Under the pieces are notes generated by a model that was not told the DNA's origin, searched no databases, and saw only the letters and a list, made by a program, of their open reading frames with translations. Positions 1-8,472 of a stretch of DNA of 64,000 nucleotides are shown piece by piece. The first letter of the stretch is position 1. Each line of letters opens with the position of its first letter. The DNA comes from DAOMFB01 sp963801475. GTDB lineage: Bacteria; Acidobacteriota; Thermoanaerobaculia; UBA5066. Position numbers and translations under genes: made by a program. Location: contig CAWDEX010000001.1 in the NCBI GenBank assembly GCA_963801475.1, positions 124,001 through 188,000 of the forward strand, read 5' to 3'.

Positions 1-1
1 C

Positions 2-1141
2 CTCGAGGTGATGTGGCGGCTCGAAGAGGCGCTGAAGGTCCTGACCGGGTTCGCCCGCGTCACGCTCCAGCCCTCCGCCGGCGCCAACGGCGAGCTCGCG
101 AGCGCCCTGATCATCCGGGCGGCGCACGCGGCGCGGGGGAACCCGAGGAAGAACATCCTCGTCCCGGATTCGGCACACGGGACGAATCCGGCCTCGGCCC
201 ACTTCGCCGGTTACGACGTCGTCGAGATTCCCTCCTCTCCCCGGGGCACGGTGGACCTCGGGGAGCTTTCCGCCAAGCTCGACGAGGACGTCGCGGCCCT
301 GATGGTCACCGTGCCCAACACGCTCGGCGTCTTCGAGGAGGAGATCCTCGAGATCGCCCGGCGGGTCCATGCGAAAGGGGCGTACCTCTACCTCGACGGG
401 GCGAACTTCAACGCCTTCGTCGGCAAGGTGAAGCCGGCCGACATGGGCGTCGACATCATGCACATGAACCTGCACAAGACCTTCTCCACGCCGCACGGCG
501 GGGGCGGGCCGGGGGCCGGTCCGGTGGGCGTGGTGAAGGATCTCGTGCCGTTCCTGCCCGTTCCGACGGTCGAACGGCGCGGGGAGCGGTTCGTGCTCGA
601 CTTCGACCGGCCGGCGTCCATCGGGAAGATGAGGACCTTCTACGGGAACTTCGGCGTCCTCGTCCGGGCCCTGACCTACATCCTCTCGTACGGCCGCTCG
701 ATCTCCGAGGTGGCCGAGAACGCCGTCCTGAACGGGAACTACCTCCGGAAACGGCTCGAGCCCTTCTACAACCTGAAGTACACGGCGCCCACTTACCACG
801 AGGTCGTCTTCGACGACAAGCGGCAGGCGGCCTTCGGCATCCACAACATCGACATCGCCAAGCGCCTCATGGACTACGGGTTCCACCCGCCGACGATGTC
901 CTTTCCCCTGATCGTCCCGGGCGCGCTGATGATCGAACCGACGGAGACCGAGCCGAAGGAGGAGCTGGACGCCTTCGCCGACGCGATGATCGCCATCGCG
1001 AAGGAGTGCGAGACGCGTCCCGACCTCGTGAAGACCGCCCCGCACACGACGCCGGTCACGCGCCTGGACGAGGCGGCGCTCGCCCGCGAGGCCTCGAAGG
1101 CGGGCACCTTCGCGCCGGTCCTCCGGGCGAAGGTCGACTGA
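2..1141 (+). CDS. gcvPB: Glycine dehydrogenase (decarboxylating) subunit 2, 5' truncated
   Basis: This is the C-terminal part of the P-protein beta subunit of the glycine cleavage system, which decarboxylates glycine with pyridoxal phosphate and passes the aminomethyl group to lipoyl-H protein in the cytoplasm. The open frame enters from the left edge. About 379 residues are visible against roughly 480-520 for a complete subunit 2, so the N-terminus lies outside the window. The motif NLHKTFSTPHGGGG, with the PLP-binding lysine at about visible residue 159, is diagnostic, as are the preceding DGANFNAF segment and the late MIEPTETEPKEELD segment. The split-type length implies that gcvPA lies upstream. 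The next gene on the same strand starts 45 bases later and is unrelated. Confidence 0.95.
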   Translation, partial: LEVMWRLEEALKVLTGFARVTLQPSAGANGELASALIIRAAHAARGNPRKNILVPDSAHGTNPASAHFAGYDVVEIPSSPRGTVDLGELSAKLDEDVAALMVTVPNTLGVFEEEILEIARRVHAKGAYLYLDGANFNAFVGKVKPADMGVDIMHMNLHKTFSTPHGGGGPGAGPVGVVKDLVPFLPVPTVERRGERFVLDFDRPASIGKMRTFYGNFGVLVRALTYILSYGRSISEVAENAVLNGNYLRKRLEPFYNLKYTAPTYHEVVFDDKRQAAFGIHNIDIAKRLMDYGFHPPTMSFPLIVPGALMIEPTETEPKEELDAFADAMIAIAKECETRPDLVKTAPHTTPVTRLDEAALAREASKAGTFAPVLRAKVD

Positions 1142-1186
1142 CGGCGGCGCGCTAACGCGCGCAGACCCGTCTAGACTCGGGGTCCG

Positions 1187-3016
1187 ATGGCTGCGGCGCG
1201 GATCTCGTACATCGACGGGCGACGGCTGGCGCGCGCCCTCCTCGCCGGGGCGCGGGCCGTTTCCTCCCAGCGCGAGCCGCTGAACCGGATCAACGTCTTC
1301 CCGGTCGCGGACAACGACACGGGCTCGAACCTCGCCGCCACGCTCGACCGCGTCGCCGAGGGGGTGGCATCCGCACCGTCACCGAGCGCGGAGGACGTGG
1401 CGCGGCGCGCGGCCGACGAGGCGCTCCTGGGGGCGCGCGGGAACTCGGGGGCGATCTTCGCCCAGTTCCTCGAGGGACTGGCCGAAGCTCTGAAGGGGGC
1501 CGCTCGGATCGGACCGGAGCGCTTCGGGAAGGCGGTGCGTACGGCCGCGGAGAACGCCCGGGGGGCGATGGCGCAGCCGCGGGAGGGAACCATCCTCTCC
1601 GTCATCCGGGACTGGGCGGGCTGGGTCGAGCGGCGGGCCGGCGAGACGCGTGACTTCGCGGAGCTGGTCCCGGACTCCGTCCCCGTGGCGCGCGAGGCGC
1701 TGGCGCGGACCCCCGACCAGCTCCAGGTCCTCAAGGACGCCGGGGTCGTGGACGCGGGCGCGCAGGGATTCGTCCACTTCCTCGAGGGGGTGGCGCGCTC
1801 TCTCGGGCGCTTCCGCCGGAGCGAAGCGGCGCGCCCGGTCACCGGCGAGATCGTGGAAGCGCGGATCCGCGAGGCGCGGGCGTCGATTCTCTTCCGCTAC
1901 TGCACGGAGGTGCTCCTGTCGGCCGACCGGATCGATCGCGAGGCCCTTCGCCGGGCGGCCGCACCGCTCGGCGATTCGCTCGCCGTGGTCGGCGGCGCGC
2001 GGCGCGTGCGCGTCCACCTGCACGTCAACCGACCGGAGGACGTCTTCGAGGTGGCGCGCCGCTTCGGCCGTGTCGAGGAGACGAAGGTCGAGGACATGCG
2101 CGAGCAGCACGTCGGCCGCTTCGCGAGACGGGGGCGCGTCGCCGTCGTCACCGACTCGGCCTGCGACCTGCCGGCGGTCATGATCGAGGCGCTGGAGATC
2201 ACGGTCGTGCCGCTTCGGCTGATTCTCGGCGACGAGACGTATCTCGACGGCGTCACGGTCACGCCGCACGACTTCCACGCGATGCTCGCCCGGTCGACTC
2301 TCTCGCCCCGGACCTCGCAGCCGCCCCCCGCCGACTTCCGGGAGGTCTACCGCGCCCTCGCGTCCCACGGCGCCCCCGTGGCCGGCATTCACCTTTCCGG
2401 TGGCGTCTCCGGGACGCTCGCCGCGGCCCGGACGGCCGCGCGGTCGCTCTCGGGCGAGCCGGGGCTGGCGCCCGTCGTGACCGTCGACACCCGGAACGTC
2501 TCCGTCGCCCAGGGGCTCGTCGTCCGCGAGGCCGCCCGGGCTGCGGCCGAGGGAAAGAGCCTCGACGAGGTCGTGGACGTGGCCCGGCGCGCGGCTGGAA
2601 GGGCCCGGATCTTCGCGGCGGTCCCGACGCTCGACTTCCTGATCCGCGGCGGACGGATCGGCCACCTGCCGGGGCTCGTCGCGCGGGCGATCGGCTTCTG
2701 TCCGGTGCTGACCCTCGGGCCGGACGGGCGCGCGGCGAAGGGGGGCGGCGCCCGGGGGTTCCCGCGGGCCGTCCGGAAGGTCGTCGAGCTGTCCCTTGCC
2801 CTGACGCGCGGCGAGCCGGCCCCGACGTTCGGCGTCGCCCATTTCGGGGCCGCGGAGCTGGCGGACGAGGTGGCGGCGGAGCTTCTCTCGAAACACCCCG
2901 GCGCGGAGCACTTCGTCACCGAGGTGGCCCCTGTCCTCGCCGCGCACGCCGGGCCGGGCGCGGTGGCGGTCGGATTCCTCGCGGCGGAAACGCAGAATCG
3001 CCCGGAATCGCCTTGA
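1187..3016 (+). CDS. DhaL (DAK2) - DegV fusion, FakA/FakB-like fatty acid kinase
   Basis: The 609-residue protein joins two modules that are usually separate. Residues about 10-200 form a DhaL/DAK2 domain with the ADP-Mg-binding motif INVFPVADNDTGSN and the downstream LLGARGNSGAIF. Residues about 215-310 resemble the FakA middle region. Residues about 318-600 form a DegV domain starting VAVVTDSACDLP, with the lipid-contacting TSQPPPADF and a later GGRIG segment. In Firmicutes, FakA phosphorylates fatty acids presented by DegV-family FakB, and the acyl-phosphate feeds phospholipid synthesis. A fusion would deliver the substrate within one chain; that role is inferred. The ATG is the first in-frame start after the previous gene, and no strong ribosome-binding site is visible. 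The FadL-like gene follows. Confidence 0.88.
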   Translation: MAAARISYIDGRRLARALLAGARAVSSQREPLNRINVFPVADNDTGSNLAATLDRVAEGVASAPSPSAEDVARRAADEALLGARGNSGAIFAQFLEGLAEALKGAARIGPERFGKAVRTAAENARGAMAQPREGTILSVIRDWAGWVERRAGETRDFAELVPDSVPVAREALARTPDQLQVLKDAGVVDAGAQGFVHFLEGVARSLGRFRRSEAARPVTGEIVEARIREARASILFRYCTEVLLSADRIDREALRRAAAPLGDSLAVVGGARRVRVHLHVNRPEDVFEVARRFGRVEETKVEDMREQHVGRFARRGRVAVVTDSACDLPAVMIEALEITVVPLRLILGDETYLDGVTVTPHDFHAMLARSTLSPRTSQPPPADFREVYRALASHGAPVAGIHLSGGVSGTLAAARTAARSLSGEPGLAPVVTVDTRNVSVAQGLVVREAARAAAEGKSLDEVVDVARRAAGRARIFAAVPTLDFLIRGGRIGHLPGLVARAIGFCPVLTLGPDGRAAKGGGARGFPRAVRKVVELSLALTRGEPAPTFGVAHFGAAELADEVAAELLSKHPGAEHFVTEVAPVLAAHAGPGAVAVGFLAAETQNRPESP

Positions 3017-3105
3017 CTCGGGACAGCAGGCCGCGAAGAATAACGGCGACTTTTCAAGAGTTTGTGCAGTTGTCTCTTCATACGCTGCGGACTAAGGAGG
3101 ATTCG

Positions 3106-4410
3106 GTGCTGAAAATGAAGTGTGTGCGCCTATTGGCCGGGACGCTCCTCGTCGTGGCGCTTGCCGCCGCGCCGCGAGGCGACGCCGCCGGCTTCAGTCT
3201 CTACGAACAGGGAGCCCGGGCCACGGCACTGGGAGGCGCGTTCGTCGCGCAGGCCGACGACCCCTCGGCCATGTTCTTCAACCCGGCCGGCAACGCCTTC
3301 AACGAGAAGTTCACGATCTACGGAGGCGCCTTCGTGATCCTGCGCCCGACGGCGGACTTCACGGGGCTGAACCCGTATCCCGGCACGTCGAGCACGGCCT
3401 CGATGAAACAGTCCGCCTACTGGATCGGGAACGGCTACGGCGTCCTGCCGATCAAGCCCGGAAGCATCAACCTGGCTGTTGGCTTCTGGACGCCGGCCGG
3501 CCTCGGGGTGCCGTGGCAGAACCCCGACACCTTCTCCGGCCGGTTCATCTCGCAGCGGGTCGACATCCGGCAGGTCGCCCTCTCGGCCCAGATCTCCGCG
3601 AAGCTGGCCGACTGGATCGCCATCGGCGCCGGCCCCGAGATGCGGCTCACGGACGCCAAGCTCTCGCAGAACGCCGGTCTCCTCAACCCCTACACCAACC
3701 GGTTCACCGACGTCGGCCACCTGTCTCTGATCAGCGAGGGGACGCCGGTTGACTGGACCTGGAACGCGGGCCTCCTCGTCAAGCCCTGCGACCGGCTCCG
3801 TCTCGGCGTCTCCTACCACGGGCAAGTCAAGGCGGACCTCTCCGGGACCGCGGTGGTCTACCCGATCGGGACGGGGTATCCGCAGTTCGATGCGGTCGTC
3901 GCCTCCAGGATCCCGATGAACACGCCGCTGCCCGGCAGCCTGACGCTCCAGTTCCCGGCGCTCCTCACCTTCGGCGTCTCGTACGACCTCTCGCCGACGC
4001 TGACGGTCAACGTCGACGCGAACTACACCTACTGGCACGTCTTCGACGAGACGACGATCGTCATCCAGGGTCTCCCGACGAAGCACCTCGAGCACGGGTT
4101 CCACAACACCTGGACGATTCGGGGCGGCCTCGGCTGGCAGGCTTCGAAGAGCACCTGGCTCGGCGCCGGCTTCGTCTACGACACGACGCCGCAGCCCGAC
4201 ACCGACGTCGGCCCGCTCCTGCCCGACAACAACCGGACGGGCGTGTCGATCGGCGCCGGTTTCCAGCTGAGCCATATGTTCCGGGTCGAGCTCTCGAGCC
4301 TCTTCCTCTGGTTCCACGAGCGGACCGTGACCACGAACCACGCCAACTTCAACGGCACCTACAACGTCTTCGCGATTCTTCCGGGAATCAGCTTCAAGAG
4401 CACCTTCTAA
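3106..4410 (+). CDS. FadL/TodX/OMPP1-family outer-membrane transport protein
   Basis: This is an outer-membrane beta-barrel of the FadL family, which moves hydrophobic compounds such as long-chain fatty acids across the outer membrane. After a signal peptide ending near residue 25 (hydrophobic core LLAGTLLVVALAAA), the mature protein opens with GFSLYEQGARATALGGAF and ADDPSAMFFNPAG, the classic N-terminal hatch signature of the family. The 434-residue length is typical. I chose the GTG at 3106 because AAGGAGG lies at 3094-3100, five bases upstream; ATG 3115 is the alternative. The C-terminus ends in Phe after aromatic beta-strands, as expected for Bam-dependent barrels. Its place between a DhaL-DegV fatty-acid-kinase-like gene and a GDSL esterase suggests a lipid uptake theme. 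Confidence 0.9.
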   Translation: MLKMKCVRLLAGTLLVVALAAAPRGDAAGFSLYEQGARATALGGAFVAQADDPSAMFFNPAGNAFNEKFTIYGGAFVILRPTADFTGLNPYPGTSSTASMKQSAYWIGNGYGVLPIKPGSINLAVGFWTPAGLGVPWQNPDTFSGRFISQRVDIRQVALSAQISAKLADWIAIGAGPEMRLTDAKLSQNAGLLNPYTNRFTDVGHLSLISEGTPVDWTWNAGLLVKPCDRLRLGVSYHGQVKADLSGTAVVYPIGTGYPQFDAVVASRIPMNTPLPGSLTLQFPALLTFGVSYDLSPTLTVNVDANYTYWHVFDETTIVIQGLPTKHLEHGFHNTWTIRGGLGWQASKSTWLGAGFVYDTTPQPDTDVGPLLPDNNRTGVSIGAGFQLSHMFRVELSSLFLWFHERTVTTNHANFNGTYNVFAILPGISFKSTF

Positions 4411-4427
4411 GAGAGGAGAGCGCGAAC

Positions 4428-5951
4428 ATGAAAACCATCAACCTCCTCCGCTCTCTCGCGACGCTCGCCGTCGCGGCCCTCCTCGCCCTTCCCGCGGCCG
4501 CCCAGCAGGCCGACTTCACGACCTACGTCTCGCTCGGCGACTCCCTGACCATGGGCATCATGGACGCCTGCCTCGTCGAGCACGGCCAGCGCGACTCCTA
4601 CCCCGCCATCATCGCGAGGCAGGCAACGAGCGCCGCCTTCGAGCAGCCTCTCGTCAAGGAGCACGGCCTCGGCGGCTGCATGTACCTGAAGAGCCTCCTC
4701 TCGTCGACGGGCGCCCTCGACCCGGTCTTCGGAGCCTGGCCGAGCGACGGCGTGCCGCTCAACGCCACGCTCGCTCGCCCGTACAACAACCTCGGCATCG
4801 ACGGTTTCAAGATTCACGACGTCGTCGCCACGAACCCCACGACCCCGGTTGCCAGCGCCGCCTATCTGACCCTCAGGGGCCAGGGAACGGCGCTACAGCA
4901 GGCCGCCGCCCTGAAGCCCACTTTCCTGACGATCTGGATTGGCGCCAATGAGTTCTTCGGCGCCATCACGAGTGCGACGACCATTCCGTGCCCGAATCCT
5001 GCTGTACCTGGCTGTACTTTGACCGCGATGTCCTCCGTGAACGCCGATCTCGACACGATCTTCAACACGCTGAAGGCCGCGCAGGGCGGGACGGCAAAAG
5101 GGGTCGTCCTGACCGTGGCGGACAACCCCCTTCTTCCTTTCGTCACGACCGTCTCGCCGGTTCTCGGGACGAACCCGGCGAACAACCAGCCGATCTACGC
5201 CCTCTCGAACGTCGGCTGCCCCACGGGGGTACCCGTCTGCCCGGTTCCGCCCGGCTCTTACCTGACTCTCGTCGCGGGGCAGTACCTGAAGGCAGGCTAC
5301 GGCGTCCCGTGCGCCATCCTCGCGCCGACCGACCCGAAGCGGGCCAACTGCGACAAACCGCTCCCGGACAATTATGCCGTCAACCCGGCGACGGGCGCCG
5401 TCTCGCCGGGCGTCGTCCTGACGCCTCCCGAGTGGGCGGCCATCCGCCTCGAGGCTCAGCAGATCAACGCGGCCATCCAGGCGAAAGCCACCGCCGCCGG
5501 CTACAAGGTCTTCGACATGTCGGCCTGGACCGACGATTTCCTGGCGAACGGACGCAGCTTCGGCGGCCTCTCCGTGACGGGCGGCTATATTTCGGGCGGC
5601 TTCTTCTCGTACGACGGCGCCCACTTCACGTCGCTCGGCTACGCGATCCTCGCGAACGACCTCATCCAGTTCATCAACGCGAATTACGGAAACGCGATCG
5701 TCCAGGCCGATATGTATCCTTTCCTCTTCAACGGAGACACGTCGACAGGGGGCTATCCGCTGCCGCCGGCCAGCGTGGTGCTCGCTCCAGGGGACGAGAT
5801 CACCTGGGCCGCCGCCGTCTTCGGCCCGGACAACTGGCGGCAAGAACCTCAAGTCCTTTTTCCCGGATCTGCACCAGCGTCACGCGGTAACGGGGAACCC
5901 GCACGGCATGCCGAATCCGGTCGACCGCGAGATTCCCGACAACCGGCCTGA
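4428..5951 (+). CDS. Secreted SGNH/GDSL-family esterase/lipase, C-terminus probably frameshifted
   Basis: This is a predicted exported ester hydrolase. A signal peptide ends near AAAQQ at residue 26. The nucleophile block is SLGDSLTMG, block III is IGANEF, and the Asp-His pair sits in YDGAHFTSLGY near residue 400. It follows the FadL-like gene by 17 bases, so the two are probably cotranscribed. After residue 471 (FGPDNWR) the current frame has low GC at third positions (about 39% by hand count). The frame entered by skipping one base near 5841 has about 78% and reads KNLKSFFPDLHQ to a TGA at 5962-5964. The true gene therefore probably ends at 5964. The enzyme family is clear; the substrate is unknown. 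Confidence 0.85.
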   Translation: MKTINLLRSLATLAVAALLALPAAAQQADFTTYVSLGDSLTMGIMDACLVEHGQRDSYPAIIARQATSAAFEQPLVKEHGLGGCMYLKSLLSSTGALDPVFGAWPSDGVPLNATLARPYNNLGIDGFKIHDVVATNPTTPVASAAYLTLRGQGTALQQAAALKPTFLTIWIGANEFFGAITSATTIPCPNPAVPGCTLTAMSSVNADLDTIFNTLKAAQGGTAKGVVLTVADNPLLPFVTTVSPVLGTNPANNQPIYALSNVGCPTGVPVCPVPPGSYLTLVAGQYLKAGYGVPCAILAPTDPKRANCDKPLPDNYAVNPATGAVSPGVVLTPPEWAAIRLEAQQINAAIQAKATAAGYKVFDMSAWTDDFLANGRSFGGLSVTGGYISGGFFSYDGAHFTSLGYAILANDLIQFINANYGNAIVQADMYPFLFNGDTSTGGYPLPPASVVLAPGDEITWAAAVFGPDNWRQEPQVLFPGSAPASRGNGEPARHAESGRPRDSRQPA

Positions 5952-5990
5952 CCGAGTAAACTGAACGGAACCGGTTACAGGAGGAAAGAA

Positions 5991-6816
<826 letters not shown>

Positions 6817-6846
6817 TCCGGTCCGAACTGACGTAAACCATTGGCA

Positions 6847-6880
6847 GCGGGGCCCCTTGGGGGTCCCGCTTGCCTTTTTT
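6847..6880 (+). terminator. Rho-independent terminator after the Pal gene
   Basis: A 10-bp stem (left arm 6847-6856, right arm 6860-6869, one G-T wobble, three-base loop TTG) is followed by TTGCC and six thymines at 6875-6880. It lies 30 bases after the Pal stop codon and separates that gene from efp. It is the clearest intrinsic terminator seen in the window. Confidence 0.85.
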
Positions 6881-6969
6881 CGGAAGGGTCGGTTAGGCTT
6901 CCCGCGCTTGCAAGGGTGATCCGGGTGGTGTGCGTTTGGCTCGTGCCGGCGTCCCTCTGCGGTCTCACA

Positions 6970-7003
6970 AGACAGGGTTTGAATCGAGACAGGGTGTGAA
7001 TCA
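6970..7003 (+). repeat. 17-bp tandem repeat abutting the efp start codon
   Basis: Two 17-base units (6970-6986 and 6987-7003) differ at only two positions, and each contains ACAGGGT-TGAATC. The second unit ends exactly at the base before the efp ATG, and its AGGG (6991-6994) sits nine bases from that ATG as the likely ribosome-binding site. The first unit carries a duplicate AGGG. Confidence 0.8.
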
Positions 7004-7564
7004 ATGATCTCGGCCACCGAACTTCGCCCCGGAATGATCGTCATCCACAACGGTGAGCTGCACCGTGCCCACAGCGTCGTCCACAAGACGCCCGGGAACC
7101 TCCGGGGCTTCGTTCAGGCCAAGCTCCGGAACCTCCGGTCGGGCGCCATGAACGAACACCGCTTCCGATCCGAGGACCGGATCGAGAAAGCCTCTCTCGA
7201 CACGCACGAGATGCAGTACCTCTACACGGACGCCTCGGGGCATCACTTCATGAACCAGGAGACCTACGACCAGGTCTCCCTGTCGGACGACGTCGTCGGG
7301 GAGTCGATGAGGTACCTCCTGCCCGAGACGGTCATCACGGTCGACTTCTACGAGGGGAACCCCATCTCCGTGGAGCTTCCGACGACGGTGAACCTGAAGA
7401 TCGTCGAGACGGAGCCGGGGATGAAGGGGGCCACGGCGTCGGCCTCCTACAAGCCGGCGAAGCTGGAGACGGGCCTCCTCGTCCAGGTGCCCCAGTTCGT
7501 CGAGGCGGGAACCGTCGTCAAGATCGACACGCGCGACGACTCCTACCTGGAGCGGGTGAGCTGA
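7004..7564 (+). CDS. efp: Translation elongation factor P
   Basis: EF-P binds between the ribosomal P and E sites and relieves stalling at polyproline stretches. The 186-residue length and three-domain pattern match the family: a KOW-like N-domain (ELRPGMIVIHNGE), an OB domain with YLYTDASGHHFMNQETY, and a C-terminal OB domain with ETEPGMKGATAS and KLETGLLVQVPQFV. The tip of the first-domain loop reads PGNLRGF. When aligned to the E. coli loop PGKGQAF, the modified lysine position is Asn32, with Arg34 two residues on. Neither epmABC nor earP is visible in the window. A 17-bp tandem repeat directly precedes the ATG. Confidence 0.96.
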   Translation: MISATELRPGMIVIHNGELHRAHSVVHKTPGNLRGFVQAKLRNLRSGAMNEHRFRSEDRIEKASLDTHEMQYLYTDASGHHFMNQETYDQVSLSDDVVGESMRYLLPETVITVDFYEGNPISVELPTTVNLKIVETEPGMKGATASASYKPAKLETGLLVQVPQFVEAGTVVKIDTRDDSYLERVS

Positions 7565-7569
7565 ACCGG

Positions 7570-8460
7570 ATGATCCGGCGCGCGGTACCGGCCCTGGCCT
7601 TCGCGCTCCTGCTCGGGACGGCGTCCCGCGCGGCCGCCTCGGACGAAATCGGGGCGCGGCCGGCCGGGGCGGCGGAAGACGATTCAGACAGGGCGTCCCT
7701 CGTGGCGGAGATGGGCCTCGACCTGGCGGGGGGGCCGGCGGTCGCCGCCCGGGTACCCCAAGCCGTCCGGCCGTGCCCGGCCCTCGATCCGGAGAACGGG
7801 CGATGCTACCCGTCGGCCGACGCCGCCGACCTCGCGTGGCTCGGGCGGACAGCGGGAAAGCCGCCGGTGGCCGCCCTCGAGGAGGATGACGAGGAGGAGG
7901 GGCTGGAGGCCCTGGATCCGCCGACCTTCTGGCGGTCGGTCGGCGAACGGGTCCGGAGCCTCGTGGTCCGCCGCTCCGATTCGAAGCCCGTGGCCGTTCC
8001 GGAGGAGGAGATCGAGGCGCTCTTCGCGACGACGTTTCCGATTCCGATCGACTCCTACGACCTCGCGAAGCTCCGGGACACGTTCCTCGCCAAGCGCGGA
8101 AAGGTCAGGAAGCACCACGCGATCGACCTCGGAGCGCCCCGGGGAACGCCCGTCGTGGCGGTCGCCGACGGCGTCATCGAGCGTCTCGGTCGCGACCGCC
8201 GGGGCGGCAAGGTCGTCTACCTGAAGGACCTGACGGGACGGTACACGTTCTACTACGCCCACCTCCGCGTCCACGAGAAGGGACTGAAGGCGGGCGACCG
8301 GGTCGTGAAGGGCCAGCGCCTCGGCGAGGTCGGGGCGACCGGCCGCGTCATCGGCGGCCCGCACCTTCACTTCGCGATCTACCGGCACGCGGCCGAGTCC
8401 GGCCCCCGGCTCTTCGCGGTCAACCCCTACCTGATCTTCTCCACGCTCCTGCCGCACTGA
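7570..8460 (+). CDS. Secreted M23-family (LytM-like) metallopeptidase
   Basis: This predicted periplasmic peptidoglycan endopeptidase or LytM-type protein starts with a signal peptide (hydrophobic core to about residue 24). An acidic low-complexity region follows to about residue 150. The C-terminal M23 domain carries the zinc ligands in HHAIDLGAP (His and Asp) and GGPHLHFAIY (HxH), so the active site looks intact. A GxVxxxG-type segment (GDRVVKGQRLGEVGATG) precedes the last ligand. The ATG lies only five bases after the efp stop, so the two genes are likely cotranscribed. It could cleave cross-bridges itself or, less likely, act as an amidase activator. Confidence 0.88.
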   Translation: MIRRAVPALAFALLLGTASRAAASDEIGARPAGAAEDDSDRASLVAEMGLDLAGGPAVAARVPQAVRPCPALDPENGRCYPSADAADLAWLGRTAGKPPVAALEEDDEEEGLEALDPPTFWRSVGERVRSLVVRRSDSKPVAVPEEEIEALFATTFPIPIDSYDLAKLRDTFLAKRGKVRKHHAIDLGAPRGTPVVAVADGVIERLGRDRRGGKVVYLKDLTGRYTFYYAHLRVHEKGLKAGDRVVKGQRLGEVGATGRVIGGPHLHFAIYRHAAESGPRLFAVNPYLIFSTLLPH

Positions 8461-8472
8461 CCCCGGATCGCG

